The notes beneath the pieces were generated by a model that was not told the origin of the DNA, searched no databases, and saw only the letters and a list, made by a program, of their open reading frames with translations. A stretch of 64,000 nt of DNA. Source: Branchinecta lynchi. Lineage: Eukaryota > Arthropoda > Branchiopoda > Anostraca > Branchinectidae. The DNA lies in NCBI GenBank assembly GCA_023053575.1, contig JAKZAP010000003.1, forward strand, positions 3,572,561 to 3,636,560. Reading direction: 5' to 3'. Positions 23,601 through 35,600 of this stretch are shown here, piece after piece. Every line of letters starts with the position of its first letter. Position 1 is the stretch's first letter. The position numbers were made by a program, and so were the translations under genes.

Positions 23601-26600
23601 AATCCTTTTGCGGAATCCAAACAATTCAGTGTATTCAATTAAATGACACAAAAATAAGTTCGCTTTTCAGTTAATCTTTAAAGCACAACTCTTACTAAAA
23701 ACGATTTTTTCCCTATGAAATGAATCAGAAAAAACTCTTATGGAAATACCATTCCTTCCCACCTAAAACTAGCGATTCTCTTGTTAGCGCCTGTCGAGTA
23801 TATCCAGCCTTCCTGCTCTCCGACGCGGCGGCTGGGCGCAAAACATTTGAAAAGTGAACCGTGCCTTGATTAAGAAGTGGGAAAACTAATCAAATAAAAG
23901 AAGTAATAAAGAGGGGAGTGTCACATACTTATATGTGAAAGAGTTGTCAGCGTACATTGAAGATTACGACAAACTTTTCGTTGGGTGACGGAAAAACTCG
24001 GAAAGGCCGAAAAAGCGCTAAAATTCGTAATTACGAAACGAAACAATGGAGAAAGGTGGGGATTTTAGAAGCTTATAACTCCATATGGGAGCTAAGTATA
24101 TTATAAAAGGCAAAATAAGCAAGAGGGGTCCTTTAATGCTTGCAAGTGCAATTAAGGTAATATTCAAGGGCCCTCCCAGCTTTTTACAGAATACTTCCGC
24201 GGAATATCGCAAGCACACCAGACCGTTACAAACGAGAATGCTTTCAACGGTTTTGTTGGGATCTTGAATGCCTGAGTTCATGGACAACCTAGGTCCACCC
24301 CTTGTTATAGATTTCTGAGCCTCGTTTTTGTTGCAATAGCGCTGCCGCATCGCTGCTGCAGCACTTCTTTGCTTTTGCACAATATGCGTTTTTGGATTCA
24401 CTTTCTTCTTGGTTGAAGCGCCAGCGCTGCAGCACCTTACAGGGAAGCATGGACTTGGTCGGTGAGCCAGTCCGTAGCCTCGTTTTTGTTGCATGCTGCA
24501 GGTCCACTTCTCGGCCGATTCCGGACTGATTCTTTCTACATCCGTTTTTGAACTGCAGTGCTTCCGAGGAAGACGACAGCGGTTCTCGAGAATCACGGAC
24601 TTGCTCCCCGACCAAGTCCGTGCTTCCCTGCAAGATGCTGCAGCGCTGCCGCTTCAACCAAGAAGAAAGTGAATCCAAAAACGCATATTATGCAAAAGCA
24701 AAGAAGTGCTGCAGCAGCGATGCGGCAGCGCTATTGCAACAAAAACGAGGCTCGTGATTCTTGAGAAGCGCTGCCGTCTTCCTCGGAAGCACAACAGTGC
24801 AAAAACGGATGTAGAAAGAATCAGTCAGATATCGGCCGAGAAGTGGACCTACAGCATGCAACAAAAACGAGGCTCTGGTTTTCTCCAATTTCATAAGCCT
24901 TATGTGCATTTACCACATGTGTGTTTGAATGGTGAAAGGAGGTACTTTTTTTTTAGACAGAATATATGAAGAATGAAGGTAAGGATGATGAACGATGGAT
25001 GTTTTCTTACTGTGAAAAAAAATTGGGCGTTACTCGAGGCTTGCGATGGAGCATAGAACGAGATTTTTAGAACAGGAGTGTTTGTTATTTATTTAAGTTA
25101 GTATACTTGTACAATTTTTGTTGCCAGACCCTCGGGCTTTTTTGGTGATATATTCCATTCTGTTCTACTCATACTCAACCGTGGTGGGCTACTTATCCCT
25201 TCTAGTATATCACTAAGGTCCATTTAATGTCAAACACGTATATTCCAGACGGCGCGTTTCTGCATTTTGCAGAAAAATACGAAATAGAAAAAAAAAATAC
25301 AAAGAAAAATTTATATTTTTAACTTGTGTGACCAAACGTATCCACTGTTCAAAAGTAGATAACATGTTACAAAAGGATGCAAAAAATCCACTGATAACAC
25401 ATTTTATGTGTCAGGCAAAACAGCCTAGTCGCTAGCAAATCAGATTGAAGTTCAAAAGAAAAGGCAGCTTATCTACAGAATCTGGTATTTGAACACGCTG
25501 AAATATTTAAACTGGTCTAAGGGATTTAGCTTTTTTCAGAATTTTGCATGACAACACAAAATTCATCCAGACGCAGAAAATGAAACTCAACAAATACCAG
25601 CATTTCTAGTGTTACAGATTCGAAGCTCGAAAGAGTTACGTCTGTACAAAGTAGGAAAATTATGTTCATTTGATGAAATCGTGTCATCTGTTGATAACGG
25701 ACAAACGAAGTAACGCATTTTTATTCGGTTTTCAGACCTATTTAAGTGAACAAGTGCTGTGTAACTAGACTGTCGGATCTCAGAACTATTCGGTAAACTT
25801 TAAAAGTAAAATACCTCCAACGAGAATTCTATATTGCGGAAGAAAAGAAAACGGAGCCTCATTTTTGTTGCAATAGCGCTGCTGCATCGCTACTGCAGCA
25901 CTTCTTTGTTTCTGCACAAGATACGTTTTTGGATTCAGTGCCTGCATGATGTCTTCTTGGCTGAAGCAGCACCTTGCAGGGAAGCACGAATTTTGTCGGT
26001 AAGCAAGTCCGCAATAATGTAAATGAGTAAGTCCAAAACACGCCGGCGATCCTCAGGAAGAAGGAGTAAGCGTGTCCGTACGACTCAAACTCAGCGACTC
26101 AAATCCTGTGACAGTCAATCACTGCGATCTTTGGATGCAGCTGTGACACCACTTCTGCCTTTCTTCCGCTAGATACCAGGAGAGGCCGGAGATTTTGCAT
26201 CGTCAAGGAGAGATAGTCATCTCTCGAGAAGCGCTGCCGTCTTCCTCGGAAGCACTGCAGTGCGAAAACGAATATAGAAAGAATTAGCCCGGAAGCGACC
26301 GAGTCGCGGACCTGCAGCGTGCAACAAAAACGAGGCTCGGGTGTGTCTTTTGCAGTTCGAATGCGAATTAAGTTAATTTCTTACTTTGAGCTGGAGCCGT
26401 CGGCACACCTGGTTCATTTCGGCGTCATAGAGAAACTTCTCGAGCTTTGTCTCCTTTTTACGTCGCTCTTTTAGTGCTTCTAGAGCAAAGGATTGATGCT
26501 GACAGAATTGGCTGGCAGCGCGCTGCAGTCGATCACCCTCAGTCCCGTCAAACTGAAAACAAAAATTGGCAGATCAGTCCAGGACCAACCGTCAGCGGAA

Positions 26601-29600
26601 GTGGATCTCTTCACTAATTAGTTACGACGGACAACTCGACTAAAACCGCTTTCACATCGACGCGTCGTTGCGTATGCGTTTATCTTTTTATTTATTTATT
26701 ATTTCATTTAGCGTTAAGCTTTTAGCTTGTCGTAATATATAATCCGGAATCTACCTGCAACCCTGCTGCCCCCCCCCCCCCCCCCGGTTGGAAACCTTCC
26801 ATCACAGTGATATTTTTCGGCCGCTAAGTGGGTTTGAAATTCAAAATGCTTTAAGGTATATTCAAAAACTGTAAAAACTATATTTACCACCATAAGATAA
26901 ACTGAAGTATGTGTAATAGACTGAGATTTCTTGCCAAACTTGGCCTTTGCCCCCCCCCCCTCCCCCGACAAGGTCTACTGAAATAGTGTAAAATGTCGTT
27001 CCCCCCTTCGGTTGACTGACACTGATGATAACTGCTATGTAGGAATAACTAAGGGATGTAGAATCCGTCTGAAGCACTGGTAGATTACCCCCCCCCCTCG
27101 CCCCAAACGCTGTTGGCATCGATACAAAAATCCTCCCCGGTTCGTTCTCCAGCAGATCCGGCTGTTCATTAATTAGTTACGATGGAACACGATGGATGCA
27201 ACGGACGTGAGAAGTTGATACAGTCAATCCCTCGCCCGGTTGACTGAAACTAATGACGATGTTGGAGCGTGGCAACATAGATTCTAGGGAATCCCGTTCT
27301 AAAACCCGTTGTTTGAAAATACTTCCTAATCTTCTCATCTGATCCCGACATTTGACAAAGACATACTACACTTGACCCCCTCCCCCACCCTTTCGCTCTG
27401 AACTAATACAAACATCTTCCTGGTTCTGTTTCCGGTCGTATCCGGCTTTTTGCTAACTATTTAGCACAGGATTCAAGAAAAATCTGTAAAAATCTGATCG
27501 CGTAACCCCCCCCCCCCCCCCCCCTGCTCTTCTCAGGTCAAAATCACCCGTCAGTTTTAACTCGATGCGCAATATTTATTTAATTTTTGTTCAACCCACC
27601 GTAATCACCGCCTCTTCCAAATAAACGCTCAATCGATTTTGTATGCACTATTTTTGTTACGTAAGCTGCAAAGGACTGTAGTAATTTTGCTAATTAGCAA
27701 AGTCCGATCTTTCTACGCAAGCAAATCTTTTCTTGGTTCATTGCAAATCATCGTCACTTCAACTCAAATGCTCACTCAATTTTTTTTTCTTTTGCAAGCT
27801 CTATTTTTCTTAGACTGGAACTCTGATAAATTTAGTTGTCACTTCGTCACCTAATATATTGTGGTCCCCAGTCGGCGTTGAGTTGAGATCCAAGTCTTAT
27901 TCGCACAAGACTATAAATAAACGGACTGGAACCGAGGTCCGTAATATCGAACCTCCAAAACGGTCAGGTACCCTGCTTTGCAGTCCCTCAACATAATCTG
28001 GAGGCAGAAAGCGCTAGGGTAGCTACCCAACCCTCATTTTTTAACCTTTACATAGACTGCCTACTATCCTTCATTAAACTAGGATTGAAGGGGAAGAATG
28101 AATCACTCAAAGAATGAACAATCGTGTACTAATAATTTGTTGGTTTCTTGTCCAACCTCAAGTGGGTATGACCCTTTAAAACTTTATCTTTTAGCGAAGT
28201 ATAACCCTTAAAAGGGCCATAATATTTCGCTATGACTGTCACTGCCTCTTTTAGCTGTAAGCTATCAGGCGAGTTAATTTGGTTAACTGATTGCGAATGT
28301 TTATAATCCTTAATAGCATGTATTCAATTCAATTTTTTCAGTTCAATATAATCTAAAAAACAGATAACGGACAAGCCGATGGGTCGTTTTTACGTCAATA
28401 CATAAGGTCATAACAGAACAATCTAGAAGTATATACAATTTTGCGACATTTATACATGTAGTAGAAACAGAGATGTTTAGGCTATTGTCATTGTCTACTT
28501 GGCATTTGAGAGTAAATTTTGCTGGGGGTGGATTGGTCTTCCCCGTATCCTAAAATCTACAAACCCCAAATGTATCGTTGATGTTTGTAAATATGTGACT
28601 AAAGGATTTAAGGCGGCTTCACACTTGACTTAAGACACCTTCACACTGGAGTACTTCGGCCTCTTAAGTGTACTTTATGCGTCTAAAGTCGCACTTAATA
28701 TAAGAAATCTCACTTAGCTTTAGTCTTTTTCAAAGTTGAAAATTTGTTAACATTACACTCAAAGTTAAGTGCACTTAAGGATGAGAGGAGAAAAGTTGTC
28801 AAAAAACAAAAATCAAGATAGATTTTGAGGAAACAATTATACATTTTGTACGTGAAAGAACTTTCCTCTACAATTCCTCCAAAAAGATCGCGGCAAGTGC
28901 TAAATCATCGTCTACTATAAACCACTTTTTCTCATTTTGAATTTTTCGCTGATGATGAAAAGGGTGAAAATCTAGGAAGAAATCAAGAAAAATTACTTAG
29001 CTTCAGCTCATTGGTGTGAAAGGCCTAAGTACAGTGCGAAAGACTTACTTAACTTAGCGTAACTTTTGCTACTGAACTTTAGTTCTTACGTGGCAATGTG
29101 AAGCCGCCTTTAGTCTCAAGAATGAAAGTTTAGCTTAGCTTACGTAGCACAGTATTTCTAGAGGTGTATTATTTTATTTGTGAAGTATAACGTGTATTAA
29201 ATCTCGTATGGCCTTTTGGCTCAATAAACAAGCATTATTATTCGTATGTCTAGTAGAAAAAAACCTAGAAAACTACACTAGATGAAGGACTTACTATAGC
29301 CTTAAAGGAGACTTGAGAAACAAAAACAAAAATTATTCAAATTTATTTAAGTGTCACGTTACATATCCTCAATCCCACATCTTGTTTGCAAAACGCTTTC
29401 TTCAGAACAATAAATGTTTCGAATGTTCTTCACTGATTTTTTTTTCCGTTATTTTCCTTTCGATAAAAGGAAACACGAGTTGTCAAGACTATCGATAAAG
29501 TGAAAAAAGGTGCTTAGCCTACTTTTGTCAATGAGAGGAGGAGTAATCACAAACAATGAAACAGGCTGAAAATGTCCAACACTTGGTCAAACAAATAAAG

Positions 29601-32600
29601 AATCAATGAAAAAAAAAACGACAGCAACTTACCATTGAAAGAACGATATCGCCAACACTATCAATAACTCCACGCGATTTCCGCTTCTGCTTCATCAAGG
29701 TATTGAATCGGGAGTGGATTTCAATCATTTCACTTAAATTGGCAAAGAGCAGATTCAGCAGTTCTACCGGAATAAGGTTGGACTCGGTCAAGGGTCGATA
29801 AAAGACCCTGTCGAGAACTTTTAAACATCGGACATGACTTCGCTCAGTGTGAAAAAGTTCTGGAACAAAAGTGTCGTTTAAATAACACGATACGGGAATA
29901 CAATGACATCACACAGGAGTAAAACAGGTCCAATAGGGATTGGGGTGGGGCATGAGGCAGATGCACGAGCAGTTGGATAAGCAAGACTGGGTTTTAGAGA
30001 TTTACGCAATCGACACCATTTTTACGCATCTAATGCCTTTATTTTTTTTACATCGTCTTATATTAATGAAGGAATGATTTATGTTCATATTAAAGACATA
30101 AGACGATCCTGCGGCAAAGACCACATTATATACTATTTTATTTTTGTCAAAATACGCTATATAAAATCCTCAAAAAAAAAAAAATAAAAAAAATAACTAT
30201 TTAAAAACCTCCTAGCCTGTACAAAGGTCTTTTCATCACCTTTAATGACCAACCTTCTCTCGTCACATCATTCGCCCGCTCCTCCCTCAGCCCCCACACC
30301 CAATCCTTCCCGGAGCCCCCCACACGCTATTCGTCCAAAACAAAAATGCCTTTTAACTTACTTTCAAAATTAAATAAATTTTCAGCCTCCCTAACACTGA
30401 CCCGAAGCTTATTCCAAATCAATATTTCTACTTGTACTTGTACTTGTGCACCATATTTTTACTTGTACTTCGCTGTTAGAGAAAGTTCTGCGATGTTTAG
30501 AAGCTAACCTCCAACTTTTCTTATTTCTTTAAAATCTTCACTCCCCACCATTTTAATAATCCATTAAACTAGTCTTTCAGCTCAAGCTGACTGCAAATCA
30601 TACTTGACAGTGGAAAAAGGATGCGTCAGCTCAGTTTTGTTAGAGCTATATTTCGGCCTACAATTTTTTCGACAAGTTCATTTTCCAGCGTGAGCGCCTT
30701 GAGCCTGAAAATAACATCCGGCTGACGTATCTGTTTTGCACTGTCAAAAAATTTGATTATCCATCCCCGCACCCCAAAAATCACTCCCCTTAGGCCCTGT
30801 AACTCTCTGCATCCACATAAAAGGCGGCATACTCCCTCATGAGGTGCGTTTTTGCAGATACCATGGTACCTGATACCACAGTCTTAAGTCGTTTTTGCAG
30901 TTAAATTGGTATCTGATACCACGGTCTAAAGGCGTGTTTGCAGTTATCGTGGTATCTGGCCAGTTATCGTGGTATCTGATATTCAGATGCCACGGTCCGA
31001 CCGTGGTAATTGATCGTAAAAAAGTCATTTCACTTTCATCAATTTTTGTCCAATTGGTGAGAAAGAAGTTTGGCACTTAGTCATGTGACTGAATATCAGT
31101 TTTTCTAAATGAGATGACTTAGCGCAATTTTGACAATTCTCGTTATTGCAGAGCAACCGTATATCAGATACCACGTTAACTGAAAAGAATTAGTAATGCT
31201 GCGTTCAAAAGCATGCCTAGCCAAACACAGATGTCTAGGCACGTGCCCAAGCTTTGCCAGCCACCGAGTTCTAGAGCCTGGATTCCCGACCCCCCCCCCC
31301 CCAACACTCCCCAGAGGGCCGGAATCCGGTCTGGTTTTGTCAATGACGTATCTAGGACTTGGGCTTCCCACAAATAATAATAATTACAATTTATTTATGA
31401 CCCATCATACACTCACAAAGAGAAAGACGGAGTATAAATACAAAAAGAGGAAAAAGTAATAAACAGAAAGACATAGCACCATACAAAAAGCAAAGTTTTA
31501 TGTCTAGTTTCGTCGTAGCTTAAGTGGAAGTGCCCAAACTAGCGACTACGTCCGTTGGGGGCGTCAGCAAGAGAAAAATCACTGAAGGCCTTACGCCGTA
31601 AGCAACGGGAGTCGATTCGCAACAGTTGCAATGCAAGAAGGAGGTGATATAAAACCTTTCACAGAAAAAAAACCGTTAGATATTCTTAGAAAAATTCGCG
31701 AAAAATTCTTAAGGTCTTAGTCACTCTCGTAACCTGTTGAAGGATAAGCAGTTATCCTAATCACCGGCTGCAAAGTGACGGCCGCTTTAGATAACAAACC
31801 TTGCCAATTTTCGCCCATGATAACAAACCCTGGCAATTTCCGACAGTGTTAACTAGAACGATGTATGACAAAAAGTGATTCAGGATTTTGCCCCAACAGA
31901 CATCCTTTAAAGTTTAACTGAACATGCAGCTTACTTTGAAATCTGATATTTGACTATACTGAAATATTTTGACTCGTCCAAGAGATTTTGCGTTTTTTCG
32001 CCTGGGGCTCAAGTAAGAACAATCAAGTTCGCTGCTTGGGCGACAATCGAAAATTCGTTCGGGCGCGGAAAATCTAAATTTCAACTAAAGCCTGCATTTC
32101 GGCTGCGACAAGAATGAATGAATTTATTCCCAATAAAACCCAAGGGCCATGGCGGGAAACATAACACAATAACAAAAAACAAAATATCATACACTCCAAA
32201 AACAAACCAAAAATCAACTTCTATAAAATAGTTCACGGTGGGTCATAGCTAGCTTCAGGAGTCTACCCAGCCTTCGGAGCTCACCAAAACACTTACTTCC
32301 CATACTTGAAACCAAATCCCTCTCCTCCCATGCTAGGAAAAGTTCCGCCTGTACAAAGTGGGTCTTGCAAGGAATGGGACATTATTTTAGTTTCCATCAA
32401 CGGCTTACATTTGTAGTTGGTGTGTTTCAAGCGTAGAGGTACCACAAGTCCGAAAGAAGAAGTTCATTTGATGAAATCGATTATCTGACGATAACGGGCA
32501 AACGAAGTAACGAATTTTGTCGGGTTTTCAGGGCTACTTAAGTGAATAAGTGGTGTATAACTAGACTGTCGGCTCTCAGACCTATTCGGTAAAACTTTAA

Positions 32601-35600
32601 CAACTAAAAATATGACTTGTCCACTTTGCTGAAATGATCAAGAATAATAATATTATCTGACAGCGCAAACGGACATGTCAGCTAAATTTTGTAAGGGCCA
32701 TATTTCAGCCCTTAAAGGATCCCTCTTGCTTATTCTGTCTCTTACAATATAATTAGCTCCCTTATGGAATTACAAGATTCTAAAACCCCAACTTTCTCCA
32801 CTGTTTCGTTTTGTTCCTACGAATTTTTAGCGCTTTTCGGTCCTGACGAGTTTTGCCCATTACGCAACTCAAAGTTTGCCAGAATCGTCAACGTCCGCTG
32901 AGAACTCTTTCACACACAACGATATGAGAATTTATTTGCTGAGTTTCCCACTTTCTAACCATGGTGCCTTCGGTTTTCTAAAGTTTTGCGCCCAGCCGCC
33001 GCGTCGGAGAGCAAGAAGGCTGGATTGAATCGACAAGCGCTAACAAGAAAATCGCTTAATTCAGGTGGAAAGTAATGGTAATGTCGAAAACGTTTTTTCT
33101 GATCCACTTCTTAGTGAAAAGATTATTTCTAGTAAGAGTTGTGCTTTCCAGCCGCATAAGCTGGAAAATGACCTTGTGGAAAATTCTAGCTTAAGTTTTT
33201 CTTCGTAAAAATTGATTGGTGATCGATTCTGGACACTGCTGCAAATCGAGCAGCAAAAAGAGCAGCCGTGTCCAAAAGAAAAAAAATAGTAATTTATATG
33301 CGTTCATAGGAAAAGAGCGGCAAATCTGACAGAGTCTACATACCATTTATCACCTCTTGTCGCTGTTTCTCCTTCGGCGTTAACCGCCTGAGGACGTCGG
33401 ACTCGACCGTTTTCGTCCAGTCGGGGGTTTCCGTGTCAGCTTCAAGGTCACTATCATCTACCCACGGTGGCGATGCAGTCAACGCATCGGACGGAACAGA
33501 GGCTGATATCCGACTGTCATTGGGACCGGGACTATCCAGACTTCTTGAAGAAACAAATTAAGTAGGTCAAAAAAGTTTAAAGAAACTGAAGCAATCCAAG
33601 AAACGGGACGAATACAACTTTGTAATCCGAGTTGACCCCCTGTGGAACTCCCATGCGAGGTGACCGTACCCCTAAATAAAACATCTAATCAACTTCAAAT
33701 AAACTTTTACTTTTAACAAACTTTCCGGCTTTGGCCGAATTCCGGGCGAACTAATTGTCCGATGACAAAATGGTTTTCACAATCGTGTTCAGAATGTCTT
33801 CTTACCCCACAATCGACTATCACATCATCTGTTTAAAAATATTTTATTTGCCCAATAATTTTAACCCCCTCCCCCACCCCTAAATGTAGGGCTACAGAGC
33901 CCATCTACGATTTGACCTCACCCTTGACCCGATGAATCCTCACACCAAGTTTCGTCAAATATCTCATTACCTTCGAGAGTTATCGTCCTCAAAGACAGAC
34001 ATTTTAGCGATTTCATGGGTATCCCGCCACTTCGTTTTGGGATCCCGAATAGTAGCTGGCTTATCCATTTTGCATCGTCAAATATCTTGTTATTATATTA
34101 TTGTTTATTCTTCTTCTTTTTTCTTTCGCTATACTCCCGTCACTAGTAGTACACGCACTCCGTTTTAAGCCGGGATACAAATTTTATATTCATATGTGAT
34201 TTCTGTTTATTATTATTCTTTTTTCTTTCTCTAATCCATCACCAGGGCTACACGCTCGCCACTGAAGATGTGGTAAGACTTCCCCAAATTATTTTAAAAG
34301 ACTAAACTCACCTGGCTGAAAGACTGGAATTCGACGAGCTTCCTGAGTGGGCGAAGGCGAGAGCTCCGCTGATATTATCCTCACTAGAAGAAGAAGAAGA
34401 AATTTACCGTCCGTACCCAAACCCGAATCTACTAATCCTATTCAATCTTCAACATACCCTCTCTTGTGAGTCACCAGCAACACCAGCCAACATTACAAGC
34501 ATGAACCATTTTTCTCTTACACAGCTCGAGCAAGAACAAAAATACAAATTAAATGGGACATGCAAGTATTCACAAGGATGTACGACACTGTTAATTATTG
34601 AAATATTGTTCACGAAGATCGTAGAAGGAATTTAAGAATCCTGGCGTCGCTGAAAAGCATCCAGGTGGTGAGCAAAGGGACTATAGACGCTTGCAAGTGG
34701 CAACCTGCCTGATGCAAGTAACAACTTGAAGTGAGTGATCCTACGCGCTGATCTGTCAGTGTTTATGATACTTCGACGAAAGGAAAGCGTGTCAGGTCTC
34801 GCGAGTACAGAGGAGCTGATTTTAACAGGAAACAGCATATTTTGCGGCTGAGCTTTAAATGGAGCTCAGGTTGAATGTTAGCCTAATTACGCTTATTTTT
34901 TTCCATTTCTTATCCCATATTCAGCAGCCCATTTGAAAGTTACAAAAGCGGTATTGAGTTTAAGCCAACTGCGGATTTCAGCCTCACTTCAACACTGCTT
35001 GCTGATGCATCTGGAGCGAAACCGCATACGAGCAAACTGAGAGGGGCAGACAAATAAACAAAAGAGCAAATCAAGACAACTCCGGAGAACGAAATGACAG
35101 CAAAACTAATAATCCTTTCAAAAATGTACGAGGGTACATTTTCAAAAGAAACGAGAATTCAGCATAAGAAACCGAGAAAAAAACGTAAATACACATCCAG
35201 CGTGAAAGCTTGTCATGGAGGTGTGAAAGGTACGCTAGGCAACCTGTAGGCAGCGCAATATAAAACACATCCGCAGCGCATCGTAACGACGCGTCAACGT
35301 GAAAGCGGCATAACCCCCGTCCTCGCCAAGCACGAAAGATATGGAAGGAGTTCAAAAGAACACAACGCGATAAGTTCCCAAATTAATTCCCGTCCGACAA
35401 GGCAAGAAAGATATCGAAAGAGTTTTGTTGAGCTGTACGCAGTACAACAGCCAGTAAAAATAGTCACTATTATTACTGATTTTTTTAGTTGTCTGTATTC
35501 CAGTGAAATTACATTTGACGTAATAATTGACGTCGGAGAACATGATGTGGAAGAATACACCTTTCTATTCCATTTTTTTTAAATCAATTTGGTAATAAGT

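Noticed and set aside
24018..24596. 192-codon minus-strand open frame
   Set aside because: Most of it lies in the family H foldback and family M repeat, and the mirror frames on the other strand are equally open; this is repeat composition, not a gene.
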